Source of the DNA: DASRDB01 sp035652815
Lineage (GTDB): Bacteria > Chloroflexota > Ktedonobacteria > Ktedonobacterales > Ktedonobacteraceae
NCBI GenBank assembly: GCA_035652815.1
Contig: DASRDB010000003.1
Coordinates: 124,001 to 188,000, forward strand
DNA: 64,000 bases
Direction: 5' to 3'
Shown: positions 45,325 to 54,423 of the stretch, one piece after another
How the letters are laid out: each line of letters opens with the position of its first letter
Position numbering within the stretch: the first letter of the stretch is position 1
Notes under the pieces: model-generated
What the model was told of the DNA's origin: nothing
Database searches by the model: none
The model's input: the letters and a program-made list of their open reading frames with translations, nothing else
Program-made: the position numbers and the translations under genes

Positions 45325-45396
45325 AGCGGGTTACGGGATTCGAACCCGTGATCTCAACTTTGGGAAAGTCGCATGTTACCACTACACCAAACCCGC
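45325..45396 (-). tRNA. tRNA-Gly(CCC)
   Basis: On the minus strand: acceptor GCGGGTT/AACCCGC, D arm with GTGGT, anticodon stem CGACT/AGTTG, loop TTCCCAA giving anticodon CCC, T loop GGTTCGAATC, and discriminator U as usual for glycine. 72 bases without encoded CCA. It has its own promoter and terminator. Confidence 0.95.
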
Positions 45397-45416
45397 GTCT
45401 GTATCTGACGATGGGG

Positions 45417-45445
45417 ATTATAGCCGATGCAGTAGCAAAAGTCAA
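45417..45445 (-). promoter_or_regulatory. Promoter of tRNA-Gly
   Basis: On the minus strand, -35 TTGACT (45445-45440), 17-base spacer, -10 TATAAT (45422-45417). Confidence 0.9.
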
Positions 45446-45583
45446 GCATTTTTTGTGCCCTTTTCGGCGCGTCTATGATATTATATGACAGATGAATTTA
45501 TACGTTCATATTCTTAGACAACAATAGTCTCGTCACAGGCGAGCCAATACACGCACACGTACCTCGTCCCAGAGGAGGAATTT

Positions 45584-46336
45584 ATGGGCATCTTTTCACG
45601 CCTCGCCACGCTGTTTCGCATTCGCGCCAATGCCGCGCTCGACAAAGCAGAAGATCCAGGACAGGTTTTAGACTATTCGTACAGCAAGCAACTTGAACAA
45701 TTACAACAATTGCGGCGCGCCATAGCGGATGTCGTCACCAATGAAAAACGGCTGGAATTGCAACAGTCGCAGATTGTGGACAAGGTAAACACATTGGACG
45801 CGCAGGCCATGCAGGCTTTGCAGGCAAATCGCGAAGACCTGGCACGTATGGCGCTGCAAAGAAAAGAAACGCTGCTGCTCCAGCTTCGTGGATATGAACA
45901 GCAGATTGCGCAACTGCGCGCCCAGGAAGAAAAACTGATCGATATGGAGCGCAAGGTATCAGCACGAGTCGAGGCGTTCCGCACGCAGAAGGAAATGGTG
46001 AAAGCGCAATACAACGCGGCACAGGCGCAGGTGCGCATCAACGAAGCCATTACAGGCATCTCGGAAGAAATGTCCGAGATGAATATGGCGATGCAGCGGG
46101 CGCAGGATAAGATTTTAACTACCCAGGCCCGCGCTAATGCGATGGAAACACTGGTCGAACAGGGCGCGCTTGCGGATCAGAATATGTTAGGACCGGGCGA
46201 TCCCTTAGAGCATGAACTGCAACAAATCGCTTCACAACAAAATGTGGAGTCTCAGCTCCAGGCTATGAAACGACAGTTGCAGCTCGGTGGACCAGATGCG
46301 CAGCAAAAGCAAATCGAAGGGCCAGCCTCTTCCTGA
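45584..46336 (+). CDS. pspA: PspA/IM30 family membrane-stress protein
   Basis: 250 residues, almost wholly alpha-helical coiled coil. It begins MGIFSRLATLFRIRANAALD and EDPGQVLDYSYSKQLEQLQQ (each 20), the PspA/Vipp1 signature with the amphipathic first helix. The family forms ESCRT-III-like rods on damaged membranes. The C-terminal 40 residues (NVESQLQAMKRQL) include the usual short last helix. The SD is GAGGAGG. No PspF, B or C genes are near. The promoter lies in the tRNA-Gly upstream region, divergent to it. Confidence 0.93.
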   Translation: MGIFSRLATLFRIRANAALDKAEDPGQVLDYSYSKQLEQLQQLRRAIADVVTNEKRLELQQSQIVDKVNTLDAQAMQALQANREDLARMALQRKETLLLQLRGYEQQIAQLRAQEEKLIDMERKVSARVEAFRTQKEMVKAQYNAAQAQVRINEAITGISEEMSEMNMAMQRAQDKILTTQARANAMETLVEQGALADQNMLGPGDPLEHELQQIASQQNVESQLQAMKRQLQLGGPDAQQKQIEGPASS

Positions 46337-46338
46337 TG

Positions 46339-46689
46339 CTAGCCCTTCTTCTTGTCCCGCTCTTTCTTCGCCTTGTAGAATGACTTCGGTTTGGGATGGC
46401 GCTCGGTATCAACGTAGGCCGCCGGAGCCGAGTCTTCACGCGCCGAAATCTCCGTCTCGTCACGCTCGCTTAGCAGTTCCTGCAAGTCGTTATAGATGTT
46501 ATAGTTATCGATAACTTCTGGCATGCGCAACATGTGGCGGAGTACCTGAACCTGGGAAATGTTGGTGCGGTCGCCTCGCGCCGGTTCGGCCTTCCGCAAC
46601 AGCTTTTCCACAAGATCCATGCTATCGTCATGCGCGCCAATGCCTTCCAGCCGCTCCTGCACTACTAAAAGTTGCTCATAAAGATTCAT
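46339..46689 (-). CDS. Unknown small protein
   Basis: 116 residues with SD AGGAGGGAATGAT. The first 75 residues look helical (LYEQLLVVQERLEGIGAHDD, then MDLVEKLLRKAE). The last 40 are charged, ending in a Lys-rich tail (PKSFYKAKKERDKKKG) that may bind RNA or DNA. No known family. It is convergent with pspA, with a two-base gap between stops and no terminator. Confidence 0.7.
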   Translation of the reverse strand: MNLYEQLLVVQERLEGIGAHDDSMDLVEKLLRKAEPARGDRTNISQVQVLRHMLRMPEVIDNYNIYNDLQELLSERDETEISAREDSAPAAYVDTERHPKPKSFYKAKKERDKKKG

Positions 46690-46759
46690 ATCATTCCCTC
46701 CTGCATTTGGGCAGTATGCACCCTAGCTAATGGTAGCATAGCAGAGGAATGCAGTCAAA

Positions 46760-48193
46760 CTACTTTTGTGAATAGCATGGCAGAGCAATGAAAAAAGTCG
46801 AACCCTCGCCAGGGATGCCCTCGCTGCTCATCCAGATGGTGCCGTTCATGGCTTCCGTTAACTGACGGCACAGATACAATCCCAACCCGACACCGCGCTG
46901 CTGGCCATTTATCGCTTCATCCAGCCGGGTGAACTTTTGAAAAAGGCGCGGCTGATCTTCTGGCGCGATACCCGGCCCCCAATCACGAATGGCAATCAGG
47001 GCAAACTGCTTTGCATCAGTGGTCGGCCTATATGCGCCAGAGGGCAGACGTTCAAAAAGCGTATCCACATCGAGGCATTCAGAGCTGATACGCAAAGGAG
47101 ATCCGGGTGGTGTATATTTCAATGCGTTTCCAACCAGGTTGAGCAGCACCTGACGCAGGCGCAAATCATCGACCCACACTATAGTATCCGGGATAGCCAC
47201 TTCCACACTCCGCTTCTCGCGTGTAATGGTCGGTTCCAGAATCTCCAGGATGGTCTGGACGGCCTGCAAGAGCTGAACTTGACTCAGCTTCATCACTACG
47301 TGGTCCTGGTCAATACGACTGGCATCCATGACGTTGCCCAGCAACAAGACCAGTTCGTCGCAGGCGCGCCGCGCACTTTGTAGAAAACGCAACTTCGTGT
47401 CTTCGTCAAGCGTCCCATAGTACAGGTGCAACAATTCCAGGTATCCCTGTATCGCCGTCAGGGGAGTGCGCAGTTCATGGGAAGCGGTGGCCAGAAACTG
47501 GTTTTTTATCTGCTCGGATTCCTGCGCCTGTCTCAAGGCATCACGCAATCCCAGATGCAAACGCGCCCCCTCAATCACTACAGCCGCCTGATTGGCAAAG
47601 AGTTCAAACAGCGCCATCACCTCAGGCGTGGGACGCAAATCGTTCAGTGGAGCATCCGGCGTAATAAAGCCCAGCATCGTTTTATCTTCGCTTCGCAGTG
47701 GAATAACGATCAGGTCCTCTTTGCACCAGGCATTGCAGGGACACGGGGTAGTATCCTGCTTGACATCCTCGTCCTGCTCATCCTCATCGATCACCACAAA
47801 ATAGCTGGCAAACTCAGAATTCTGCCAGAGCTGAGCCTCGGCTGGAATAAAATAGGAATCGCTCAGTTGATATTGCTCGTTGATGAGCATACCAATTGCT
47901 GCTACGGGAAGAGGATGACTATGCAGGTAAGCTTCATCCTCCTGGCTGATGCCCGCCGTCGCATAGACGCGAAAATGGCCCGCTCCATCATCGAGATACA
48001 ACGCTGAATAGCGAAAGCCAAGTGCCTTGCATGAGGCTTCGACAATTCTTTTCAAGAGGGTATCAATATCAACCTGGAGGCGCAAAGAAGAACCTATCTC
48101 GATAATCTGCTTGAGTATTTCGCGCAATTGTTCCGGGTGCGCCTCGAGTTGTTGAGTTAACCCGGAAGCCACTTCCTGGTAATTATTCGCCAT
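46760..48193 (-). CDS. GAF-domain sensor histidine kinase
   Basis: 477 residues, cytoplasmic. An N-terminal GAF domain (about residues 25-210) holds a small-molecule sensor site and a CPCNAWC cluster (about residue 152) that could bind metal or sense redox. HisKA has FLATASHELRTPLTAIQGYL, and HATPase_c has NLVGNALKYTPPG, RDWGPGIAPED and GVGLGLYLCRQL. The start follows GGAGCA. No regulator is adjacent. The cysteine cluster is not a standard GAF feature. Confidence 0.93.
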   Translation of the reverse strand: MANNYQEVASGLTQQLEAHPEQLREILKQIIEIGSSLRLQVDIDTLLKRIVEASCKALGFRYSALYLDDGAGHFRVYATAGISQEDEAYLHSHPLPVAAIGMLINEQYQLSDSYFIPAEAQLWQNSEFASYFVVIDEDEQDEDVKQDTTPCPCNAWCKEDLIVIPLRSEDKTMLGFITPDAPLNDLRPTPEVMALFELFANQAAVVIEGARLHLGLRDALRQAQESEQIKNQFLATASHELRTPLTAIQGYLELLHLYYGTLDEDTKLRFLQSARRACDELVLLLGNVMDASRIDQDHVVMKLSQVQLLQAVQTILEILEPTITREKRSVEVAIPDTIVWVDDLRLRQVLLNLVGNALKYTPPGSPLRISSECLDVDTLFERLPSGAYRPTTDAKQFALIAIRDWGPGIAPEDQPRLFQKFTRLDEAINGQQRGVGLGLYLCRQLTEAMNGTIWMSSEGIPGEGSTFFIALPCYSQK

Positions 48194-48300
48194 TGCTCCA
48201 GTCGCTCCTCGCCCTTATATCGCCTTTCTACACTACCTCTACAATCTGTGGGCAATTATACCATATTTATCATGGTGAGTATATGCAAAGATGGGAGATG

Positions 48301-48374
48301 ATGCCAGGACGACCGCCAGGGTCGCCCCTGCGCGCCCCGTTCGGTAGGGGCGATCCTGGCGGTCGTCCTGGCAT
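48301..48374. repeat. Long-armed palindromic repeat, type C
   Basis: The 29-base arms 48301-48329 and 48346-48374 have one mismatch and a 16-base loop. The arms contain CCAGGACGACCGCCAGG or its complement. It lies between the GAF kinase and MOSC genes. Same architecture but different sequence from types A and B. Confidence 0.85.
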
Positions 48375-48382
48375 AAGTACTA

Positions 48383-49237
48383 TTAACTGTGTGATTTGAT
48401 TGTGAAATTGGCCGTTGCCTCTGCCTTCACTACCTCCACACACGTTCCCACCCGTACTATGCCTTCTCCCTCGTGAATGAGATTCTGCCCAAACATCACG
48501 CCTTTCTGGGCATGCCGGTACGTTGCCAGCGTCTTGAGTGGCTCCTTCCCGCGTTGCGCCGTCTCCTGATCGGTGGTTGGTATGGGACAGCGCGCGCAGG
48601 GCTTTACAATATGAAAGAGAAGCGGCCCGATACGAATGACCCGCCAGGTATCTTCGGCATAAGGAAGCGTACCGCTCACTACTATATTCGGACGAAAGCG
48701 GTTCATAGGTAAGGGGAAAGGCAGGCGTGTATTCAAATCCGCCAGTGAAGCCTCGGAAATGAGGAGAAATGGATAGCCATCCGCGAAACCCACCGAGTTT
48801 TGCTCGCTTATAGCATAATGAGGATTAACCTTGCGGATGTAATCATTCGGCATAGCGACCAGACGGCACGAAATGCCTAAAAACGCACTAAACCAGTTCG
48901 CAATGTCATCCCCCTGGTCAACAGCTTCACAGGTATCCTTCCAGATAACCACCTGCCGCCGCACACCCGTCGTTCGAGCAGAGAAAGTGAGTTCTGGCAT
49001 ACCCGGTGCCTGAACTGCATAGCTTCCATCTCGACATAGCTGCGGGTGAATGAGCGCCATACGCGGCTGCGCGCGCTGTGTCAAAAAATGTCCTTCTAGA
49101 TTGATAAGCATAAAAGCGCGGTCATGCACGAAGCCACGCGCTCCAATGACCGCTTCATCCAGGGCAATGCCAGCACAGGATTTAATCGGGTAAATATAGA
49201 GGGCCGAAACACGATAAGAGGATATATCGAAGGACAT
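48383..49237 (-). CDS. MOSC-domain protein with N-terminal beta-barrel
   Basis: 284 residues. The N-terminal MOSC_N barrel (YIYPIKSCAGIALDEA) is followed by a MOSC domain with MNRFRPNIVVSG and the conserved cysteine in KPCARCPIP. These proteins bind or transfer the molybdenum cofactor's sulfur, as in mARC and molybdenum sulfurase C-termini. No other Mo genes are near. CPARC carries two cysteines where mARC has one catalytic Cys. It lies just after the type C palindrome on the same side. Confidence 0.9.
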   Translation of the reverse strand: MSFDISSYRVSALYIYPIKSCAGIALDEAVIGARGFVHDRAFMLINLEGHFLTQRAQPRMALIHPQLCRDGSYAVQAPGMPELTFSARTTGVRRQVVIWKDTCEAVDQGDDIANWFSAFLGISCRLVAMPNDYIRKVNPHYAISEQNSVGFADGYPFLLISEASLADLNTRLPFPLPMNRFRPNIVVSGTLPYAEDTWRVIRIGPLLFHIVKPCARCPIPTTDQETAQRGKEPLKTLATYRHAQKGVMFGQNLIHEGEGIVRVGTCVEVVKAEATANFTIKSHS

Positions 49238-49406
49238 GGCACTTGCTTTCTGCTATAACACCTGACAAACTTCATCCGTACTCTAAACCAGATTCAGGGG
49301 TAATGTCAAGCACTAAACCGCCCGCTTGTTGGTTAAAAGAGTAGAATAAAACTAAGGGGAAATGCTGCTACCAGCATGAACAAATGGAGAGGGAGGATGA
49401 GGAATT

Positions 49407-49676
49407 ATGGAACAACCCCCTGAAAGGACTCCGGCAGGCTACTTTCTTCCGCTGCTTGCCGTGATTGCCTGGGCATTGTTGATGCCCGCTGCGACATCCA
49501 TCATTTTTACCATCGGTGTCTCTATGCTGCTCTTAATCGCAAGCGCAATAGTGCTACCGCTTTACAGAAAGCGCAAACGCCAGCGCACAGAACAGCAACC
49601 AGCAACTGAACTGCCAGAATCTATTGCCATAGCCATTCCGCTACGTGAACCAGTTGCTGTCGAAAAGGCCAGCTAA
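49407..49676 (+). CDS. Small membrane protein, unknown
   Basis: 89 residues, SD GAGGATGAGGAATT. Two adjacent membrane helices (about residues 12-28 and 30-53) are followed by a basic stretch YRKRKRQR, which sets the C-terminus inside. No family is recognised. It ends five bases before the convergent DinG-like gene. Confidence 0.65.
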   Translation: MEQPPERTPAGYFLPLLAVIAWALLMPAATSIIFTIGVSMLLLIASAIVLPLYRKRKRQRTEQQPATELPESIAIAIPLREPVAVEKAS

Positions 49677-49680
49677 AAAG

Positions 49681-52600
49681 CTATTCCCAGGCTCCGGTGG
49701 CAGTAAGCCAGTCGAGGATGATCTCCGGCATGTGCGAGGCGGCACCCTGGCGTTGTGAGCAGCGCGGCAAGGAATGCAGTACCGTTGCCCCGTATTCTTT
49801 GGTAATCACCCGGCGGTCAAAGATGACCACCGCGTTGCGCCGGTTTCCGCTCCATGCCAGGCGATTGAGAGCGCGCCGCATGCGCAAGGAGGCAATAGGC
49901 ACCGTCACCTGGTGCAATTGATCGGAGTAGCCCTCGACCTTCGCCGCCACGGGTGGGTCGTTGAGGACAGGCATGGGCAGGCGCGTCACCAGAATACACG
50001 AGGGCGTGCGGCTCACTTCGTCCACGCCATCCCAGAAGCTGCCGGTTCCCAGCAGCACAACACGCTCCTGGTCATGAAACATTTGCCAGAGCTGGCGCGG
50101 CGAGCCATCAATGCCATGCCCAAGCACCAGAATACCTCGCGCTTCAAGCAACGGCTTGACGGTAGCGTAAGAGCTGCGCAGCGCCGCATACGAGGTAAAC
50201 AGCACCACCAGTTGTCCATCGAGCATGGTCGCCAGTTGCGCAATAGATTCATCGAGATGCCGCTGGTACTGCGGCGCGTTTGGCTCCGGCACATCGTTGG
50301 GCAGATAGAGCAGCGTTTGTTCATGATACTCTGTCACCACCGAGAAGGCGGGACAGCTATCGGCATCCAATCCATAGCGACTGCGGTAGAACGAGAAATT
50401 ATGATCGACCGAGAGCGCCACGCCCGCGAAGATGACGCCCGCTTGCGGCGTCAGAATATACCGTTTGAGCAGGTCGCCGGTCTGGACATACTGCGCATGC
50501 AAAACGGGAAAGCTTTCAGATGGCAGTCCAGGGGAAAACTGGCCAGACACATGTTCGTGCGAGCGCTGCTGCATGAAGGCAGGAGCCGGTGTGCGCAGCC
50601 AGTAGACCATGCCTTCCTCTTCTGGTTGTTCCGCGCTTAAGGCATGCTGTCCCAGATTCTTCAATTCAAGCAGACGCTGAGCGAGAGCAGCCAGTTCCCA
50701 GGCAACCGACTCGTCCTCTCCACTGCCCAGATTCAGGTGATGGCGATTGCGCTGGGCGGTCAGCATCTTTTTCTCGGCCTCGCGCACCATGTTTATCACG
50801 CTTTGCAGGCGCTGCGCGGTTTGCTGCCACGCATGCTCCACTTCCAGCCAGCCGGGGACATTACGCACCTGGCGGTTGAGGCGCAGAGGCTGCTCGCCCC
50901 GCTCATTGCCTCGTCCACCCCTTGCAGATGCATCATTCTTGACTTTATCGCGGGCGCTTCCACCCCCACTGACACCTTCCTGCAAAAGATGGCTCAACGC
51001 GGCAAACAAGGTGTCCACCGAGCTACATGCCTGGCGCAGCGTCTGAAACCAGCTTAACATACGCCCATCAAGCTCCGCCTTCGCAACAGTAGGCGTCGAT
51101 GAAAGCCCACCCGGTCCGTTCTCGCGCAACGACGGAGCAGCAAGCGCCAGCAAGCCCTGATAGCGACCGTTGGGTAGCTCCACGCCGATGGTATGCAGCA
51201 GTTCCAGCAGCCGCGTATGGTCAAATTCCCGGCTGCTCCAGCGAGCGCACTCTTCCTCGAGCAAATCGGCATCCAGTAATAAACGCCGGTCAATCGAACG
51301 CAGCAGTGAGTGGTTGGAAGAAAGATCATCAAGCAAGCCTACATGCGTCGTCACCACGATCTGCGCCTGTTGAACACGCTCCTCGGCGCGCTGCACAAAA
51401 CAATATCCTTTTTTACGATAGATACAGCGCTGGTAGGGCATATCGCCGCGTTCATCATCCAGGCGCACACGTTCGACGCCCGACGAAATCCGTTCCCAGG
51501 CGGCTATTTCCTGTGGCAGCATCGTCAATTCGCTTCGCTCGCCGGTTTCAGTCTGATGTGCCCATAGTGCCAGTTTCGCCAGTCCACGCGCCTGTTCCGC
51601 CGTCAGTTCTCCGCTTGTACGCCTCAACGCAGAACCAAACCAGCGATGCACGCACAGATAGCCCCGCTGCTCGGCGAGATACTCGATAGGGACATCCATA
51701 TTGAGCGATGCCTGAAGACGGGGCAAGACACTTTCCAGCAGGCGGCGCGCTCCCTGTGCATTGACGCAAGCAATCACCAGTCTGGGAAGCGTTGAGGTAT
51801 CTGAACGTGAAGCTTCCTTTAACCATTCGAGCGCGGGCAACAAAGCAGGCGTATAATCATTGCCGCCAATAGCAACTTCCACCATCAAACAGGAACAGTC
51901 TTCAAGCGCGGTTCGCATCGCTTTGTGCGCGGACTGATACCCCGCGTGCATCGATAATTGCTCTGGCATGCTGGGCGGTACTTCCTGCGCTCTATTGCCT
52001 TTCTCCTCTGGAATGACCTCTACCAGCGTCTGCAATGTATCAGCAAGAGGTTGTTCATTCACGGGCAAAGGCTGCTCCGAGGCACTTTCGTGTCTCTCTG
52101 CTGTTTTGCGCCCGTTCAGCTCCGGTTGCCGAGCAATAGCAAACGAAAGTATACGCGGGTCCATCCCTAACTGAGCGGCAAAGCGCTCGCCCAGGTTTCC
52201 CCGCAGCGCACCCTGCGATAGCCCATCCTGCTCCACCCGCTCGCGCCATTCCTGGCGAAAAAAGCTGAGTAACGGCCAGGAGCGCGGCGCATCCAGATGG
52301 GCCAGGTCTTGTAAGATGGGCGTTTCCACCGCCTGGAGCCGTTCGTGCAGAGCCAGAAAGACCTCCATTGCCAGAATAGTATCGACCATCGCCCGGTGTC
52401 GCCCGGGAGAGACCTGCACCCCAAGGGCATGCGCAACCTGTCCCAGATTATAGCTGGAAAGCGAGGGCAGCAGGACAGTCGCAAGCTCAAAGGTGTCGAT
52501 CAGTGGATTATTGCGTACCAGTCCCTTACGGCGAAGAAAACCCGCGTCAAACGGGACACTATGCCCGACAATAGGATAGTCGCCCAGAAACCGTTGTAGG

Positions 52601-52836
52601 CGCTCGGCAATGGCCTCAAAGGTGGGCGCGCTGGCAATCTTCTGCGGCGTAATACCGGTCAGGCGCTGCACGCGAAAGGGAATCGGACGCCCTGGAGATA
52701 TTAACGTCTCCATCTTATCAAGTATTGTTCTGCCTTGAAACTTGATGGCCGCCACTTCAAGAATTGCGTCCTGTTCGGCATGCAAGCCCGTCGTTTCAAG
52801 ATCAAGCGCCACGCGGATAGGGGGCTGTTTCGCCAT
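49681..52836 (-). CDS. DinG-like fusion: DEDDh exonuclease with degenerate helicase domain
   Basis: 1051 residues from the ATG at MAKQPPIR. The N-terminal DnaQ-like 3'-5' exonuclease is complete: D12/E14 (ALDLETTG), GHSVPFD, and H147/D152 (HRAMVD). The helicase half keeps DinG-type motifs (YLCVHRW, VTTHVGLL, LLGTGSFWDGVDEV, VTRLPMPV, VIFDRRVITKEYG), but its ATPase sites are broken. Walker A EAGTGTGKS becomes EVAIGGNDY (residues 320-328), DEAH becomes DADL near residue 519, and the motif VI QGIGRLIR region reads RRALNRLAW. This is probably a nuclease on a pseudohelicase scaffold. It lies 40 bases after rdgB. Confidence 0.9.
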   Translation of the reverse strand: MAKQPPIRVALDLETTGLHAEQDAILEVAAIKFQGRTILDKMETLISPGRPIPFRVQRLTGITPQKIASAPTFEAIAERLQRFLGDYPIVGHSVPFDAGFLRRKGLVRNNPLIDTFELATVLLPSLSSYNLGQVAHALGVQVSPGRHRAMVDTILAMEVFLALHERLQAVETPILQDLAHLDAPRSWPLLSFFRQEWRERVEQDGLSQGALRGNLGERFAAQLGMDPRILSFAIARQPELNGRKTAERHESASEQPLPVNEQPLADTLQTLVEVIPEEKGNRAQEVPPSMPEQLSMHAGYQSAHKAMRTALEDCSCLMVEVAIGGNDYTPALLPALEWLKEASRSDTSTLPRLVIACVNAQGARRLLESVLPRLQASLNMDVPIEYLAEQRGYLCVHRWFGSALRRTSGELTAEQARGLAKLALWAHQTETGERSELTMLPQEIAAWERISSGVERVRLDDERGDMPYQRCIYRKKGYCFVQRAEERVQQAQIVVTTHVGLLDDLSSNHSLLRSIDRRLLLDADLLEEECARWSSREFDHTRLLELLHTIGVELPNGRYQGLLALAAPSLRENGPGGLSSTPTVAKAELDGRMLSWFQTLRQACSSVDTLFAALSHLLQEGVSGGGSARDKVKNDASARGGRGNERGEQPLRLNRQVRNVPGWLEVEHAWQQTAQRLQSVINMVREAEKKMLTAQRNRHHLNLGSGEDESVAWELAALAQRLLELKNLGQHALSAEQPEEEGMVYWLRTPAPAFMQQRSHEHVSGQFSPGLPSESFPVLHAQYVQTGDLLKRYILTPQAGVIFAGVALSVDHNFSFYRSRYGLDADSCPAFSVVTEYHEQTLLYLPNDVPEPNAPQYQRHLDESIAQLATMLDGQLVVLFTSYAALRSSYATVKPLLEARGILVLGHGIDGSPRQLWQMFHDQERVVLLGTGSFWDGVDEVSRTPSCILVTRLPMPVLNDPPVAAKVEGYSDQLHQVTVPIASLRMRRALNRLAWSGNRRNAVVIFDRRVITKEYGATVLHSLPRCSQRQGAASHMPEIILDWLTATGAWE

Positions 52837-52876
52837 ACGTATCGTTACATCTTTCCTCTGCTGAGCATGAACAGCG

Positions 52877-53494
52877 CTAACCAGTTGCTTCGTCGCGGAA
52901 ATCGCACCAGTGTTCAAGCAGGACACGAGCCAGTTGCGCGGCACGCCCGCGATGGCTCATCGCATTTTTCTGTTCAGGCGGTACTTCGGCAAACGTTTTG
53001 CCTGACTCAGGGACATAGAATATAGGATCGTAACCAAAGCCATATATTCCACGAGGATGATCGGCAATGATACCCTCGACAACCCCCTCAACAATGCGAC
53101 AATAGCCAGAGGGTTCCGCAATGGCTATTGCGCAGCGGAAACGCGCCGCTCGCCTCTCTACAGGCACGTCTTTCAAACGCTCCAGGATCAGGCGAAACCG
53201 CTCTTCATATGGTGTCTCTCGCCCGGCAAAGCGCGCAGAATAGACGCCGGGCGCGCCTCCAAGCGCATCGATTTCCAGACCGGAATCATCGGCAAGACAC
53301 AATTTTCCCGTCACCTTCGCATAAGTGCGCGCCTTTAGCTCAGCATTCTCCGCAAAGGTCGTTCCCGTCTCTTCCACATCCATGTCCACCTGCACATCAC
53401 GCAGGGATAGAAGCTTCATGGGCAGATTCGAGAAAATAACACGAAACTCCTCCAGCTTATGAGGATTGGTTGTGGCAATTAACAATTCACGCAT
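52877..53494 (-). CDS. rdgB: XTP/dITP diphosphatase (RdgB/HAM1)
   Basis: The enzyme removes non-canonical purine triphosphates from the pool. 205 residues from MRELLIATTN, the usual start (ATTNPHKLEEF), with TGTTFAENAELKA, the LADDSGLEIDAL active-site loop, FAGRE and YGFGYDPIFYVP, and SHRGRA near the end. All typical residues are present. The longer upstream frame is not conserved. It is probably transcribed with the DinG-like gene, and the two form a nucleic-acid quality theme. Confidence 0.96.
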   Translation of the reverse strand: MRELLIATTNPHKLEEFRVIFSNLPMKLLSLRDVQVDMDVEETGTTFAENAELKARTYAKVTGKLCLADDSGLEIDALGGAPGVYSARFAGRETPYEERFRLILERLKDVPVERRAARFRCAIAIAEPSGYCRIVEGVVEGIIADHPRGIYGFGYDPIFYVPESGKTFAEVPPEQKNAMSHRGRAAQLARVLLEHWCDFRDEATG

Positions 53495-53707
53495 TTCTCG
53501 CTCATCTGAATGGGAGTACTCTCCCGCACAACCCCCAGTGCCTCCACATCGCATTGAGAGAATAACCCGCAGGTTCCCTTCAACATTGGCCCTTATGTTA
53601 CCATATCCCGCGCCGCTTGTCGAGATATACAGATGAGATTAACGATAGAACGGCTAGCATCGCGTAACTTTCACTGCTTATTCAACGTATAGATAGTACA
53701 GAAAATC

Positions 53708-53731
53708 AATCGGCGAAGCGCTTCGCCGATT
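53708..53731. promoter_or_regulatory. 24-base perfect palindromic hairpin in divergent region
   Basis: AATCGGCGAAGC followed by its exact complement, with TTTCC after it on the plus strand and GAAA before it. It lies in the 310-base gap between rdgB (-) and the HD-GYP gene (+). There is no gene that it could terminate, so it is an operator or leader attenuator candidate. The rest of the gap shows no coding content. Confidence 0.5.
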
Positions 53732-53805
53732 TTCCAAAAAAGGTCTTCTCCCGCGTCTAAATAAGAAATGGATGTATGACGCGCCCGGCTAAGAGAGGAA
53801 CTGTA

Positions 53806-54423
53806 ATGAGTAGTCATGCTATTCCTGTTGATAGCGCTCGCAACATTGAGCATGAAATACAGTGCCGTGATCTCGACATCTTCACGCGGCTCTCACCTAC
53901 CCTGGACATGCTGCCCGGCGACCTTGTCAGACATTCACGCCGGGTCTGCTCTCTCACCTTGAGTCTTGCCCGGCTCCTCAACCTTTCAGAAGAAGAAATG
54001 TTGACCGTTGCCCTGGCAGCATTGTTGCACGACATCGGCAAAGCGGACATCAATCATGTCATTTTGAACAAGCCGGGACGCTTGACGCCTGGAGAATACG
54101 CGCTGGTACAAAAACATGCCGAATATGGCGCGCGAAGGCTTGACCGCTTCCACTCGCTTAAACAGATTGCGCCCCTGGTCTATCATCATCATGAACGTTG
54201 GGATGGTGGCGGCTATCCTGATGGCCTGCGAGGAGAGACCATTCCGTTAGGCTCACGCATCATCGCTATAGCCGACGCCTTCGACGCTATGACCACCGAC
54301 CGGTGCTACCAATCGCGGCGTACTCCTCAGGCCGCCCTCACTGAACTGCGTAGCGGCGCGGGCACGCAGTTTGATCCTTACCTCGTCTCTCTCTTCGCGC
54401 AAGAGCCATCAGTCAGTCATTAA
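53806..54423 (+). CDS. HD-GYP domain phosphodiesterase
   Basis: 205 residues, starting at the ATG after AGAGGAACTGTA. HD-GYP signature: HDIGK at 75-79, NKPGRLTPGEY, HHHERWDGGGYP at 127-138 and DAFDAMTTDR. These are the metal ligands of cyclic-di-GMP phosphodiesterases, and all seem intact. There is no sensor domain; the N-terminal 40 residues are short and helical. Its last 15 bases overlap the convergent receiver gene, which could be its partner. Confidence 0.92.
   Translation: MSSHAIPVDSARNIEHEIQCRDLDIFTRLSPTLDMLPGDLVRHSRRVCSLTLSLARLLNLSEEEMLTVALAALLHDIGKADINHVILNKPGRLTPGEYALVQKHAEYGARRLDRFHSLKQIAPLVYHHHERWDGGGYPDGLRGETIPLGSRIIAIADAFDAMTTDRCYQSRRTPQAALTELRSGAGTQFDPYLVSLFAQEPSVSH

Noticed and set aside
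49774..50640. 288-codon plus-strand frame
   Set aside because: Antisense to the DinG-like gene; no supporting signals.
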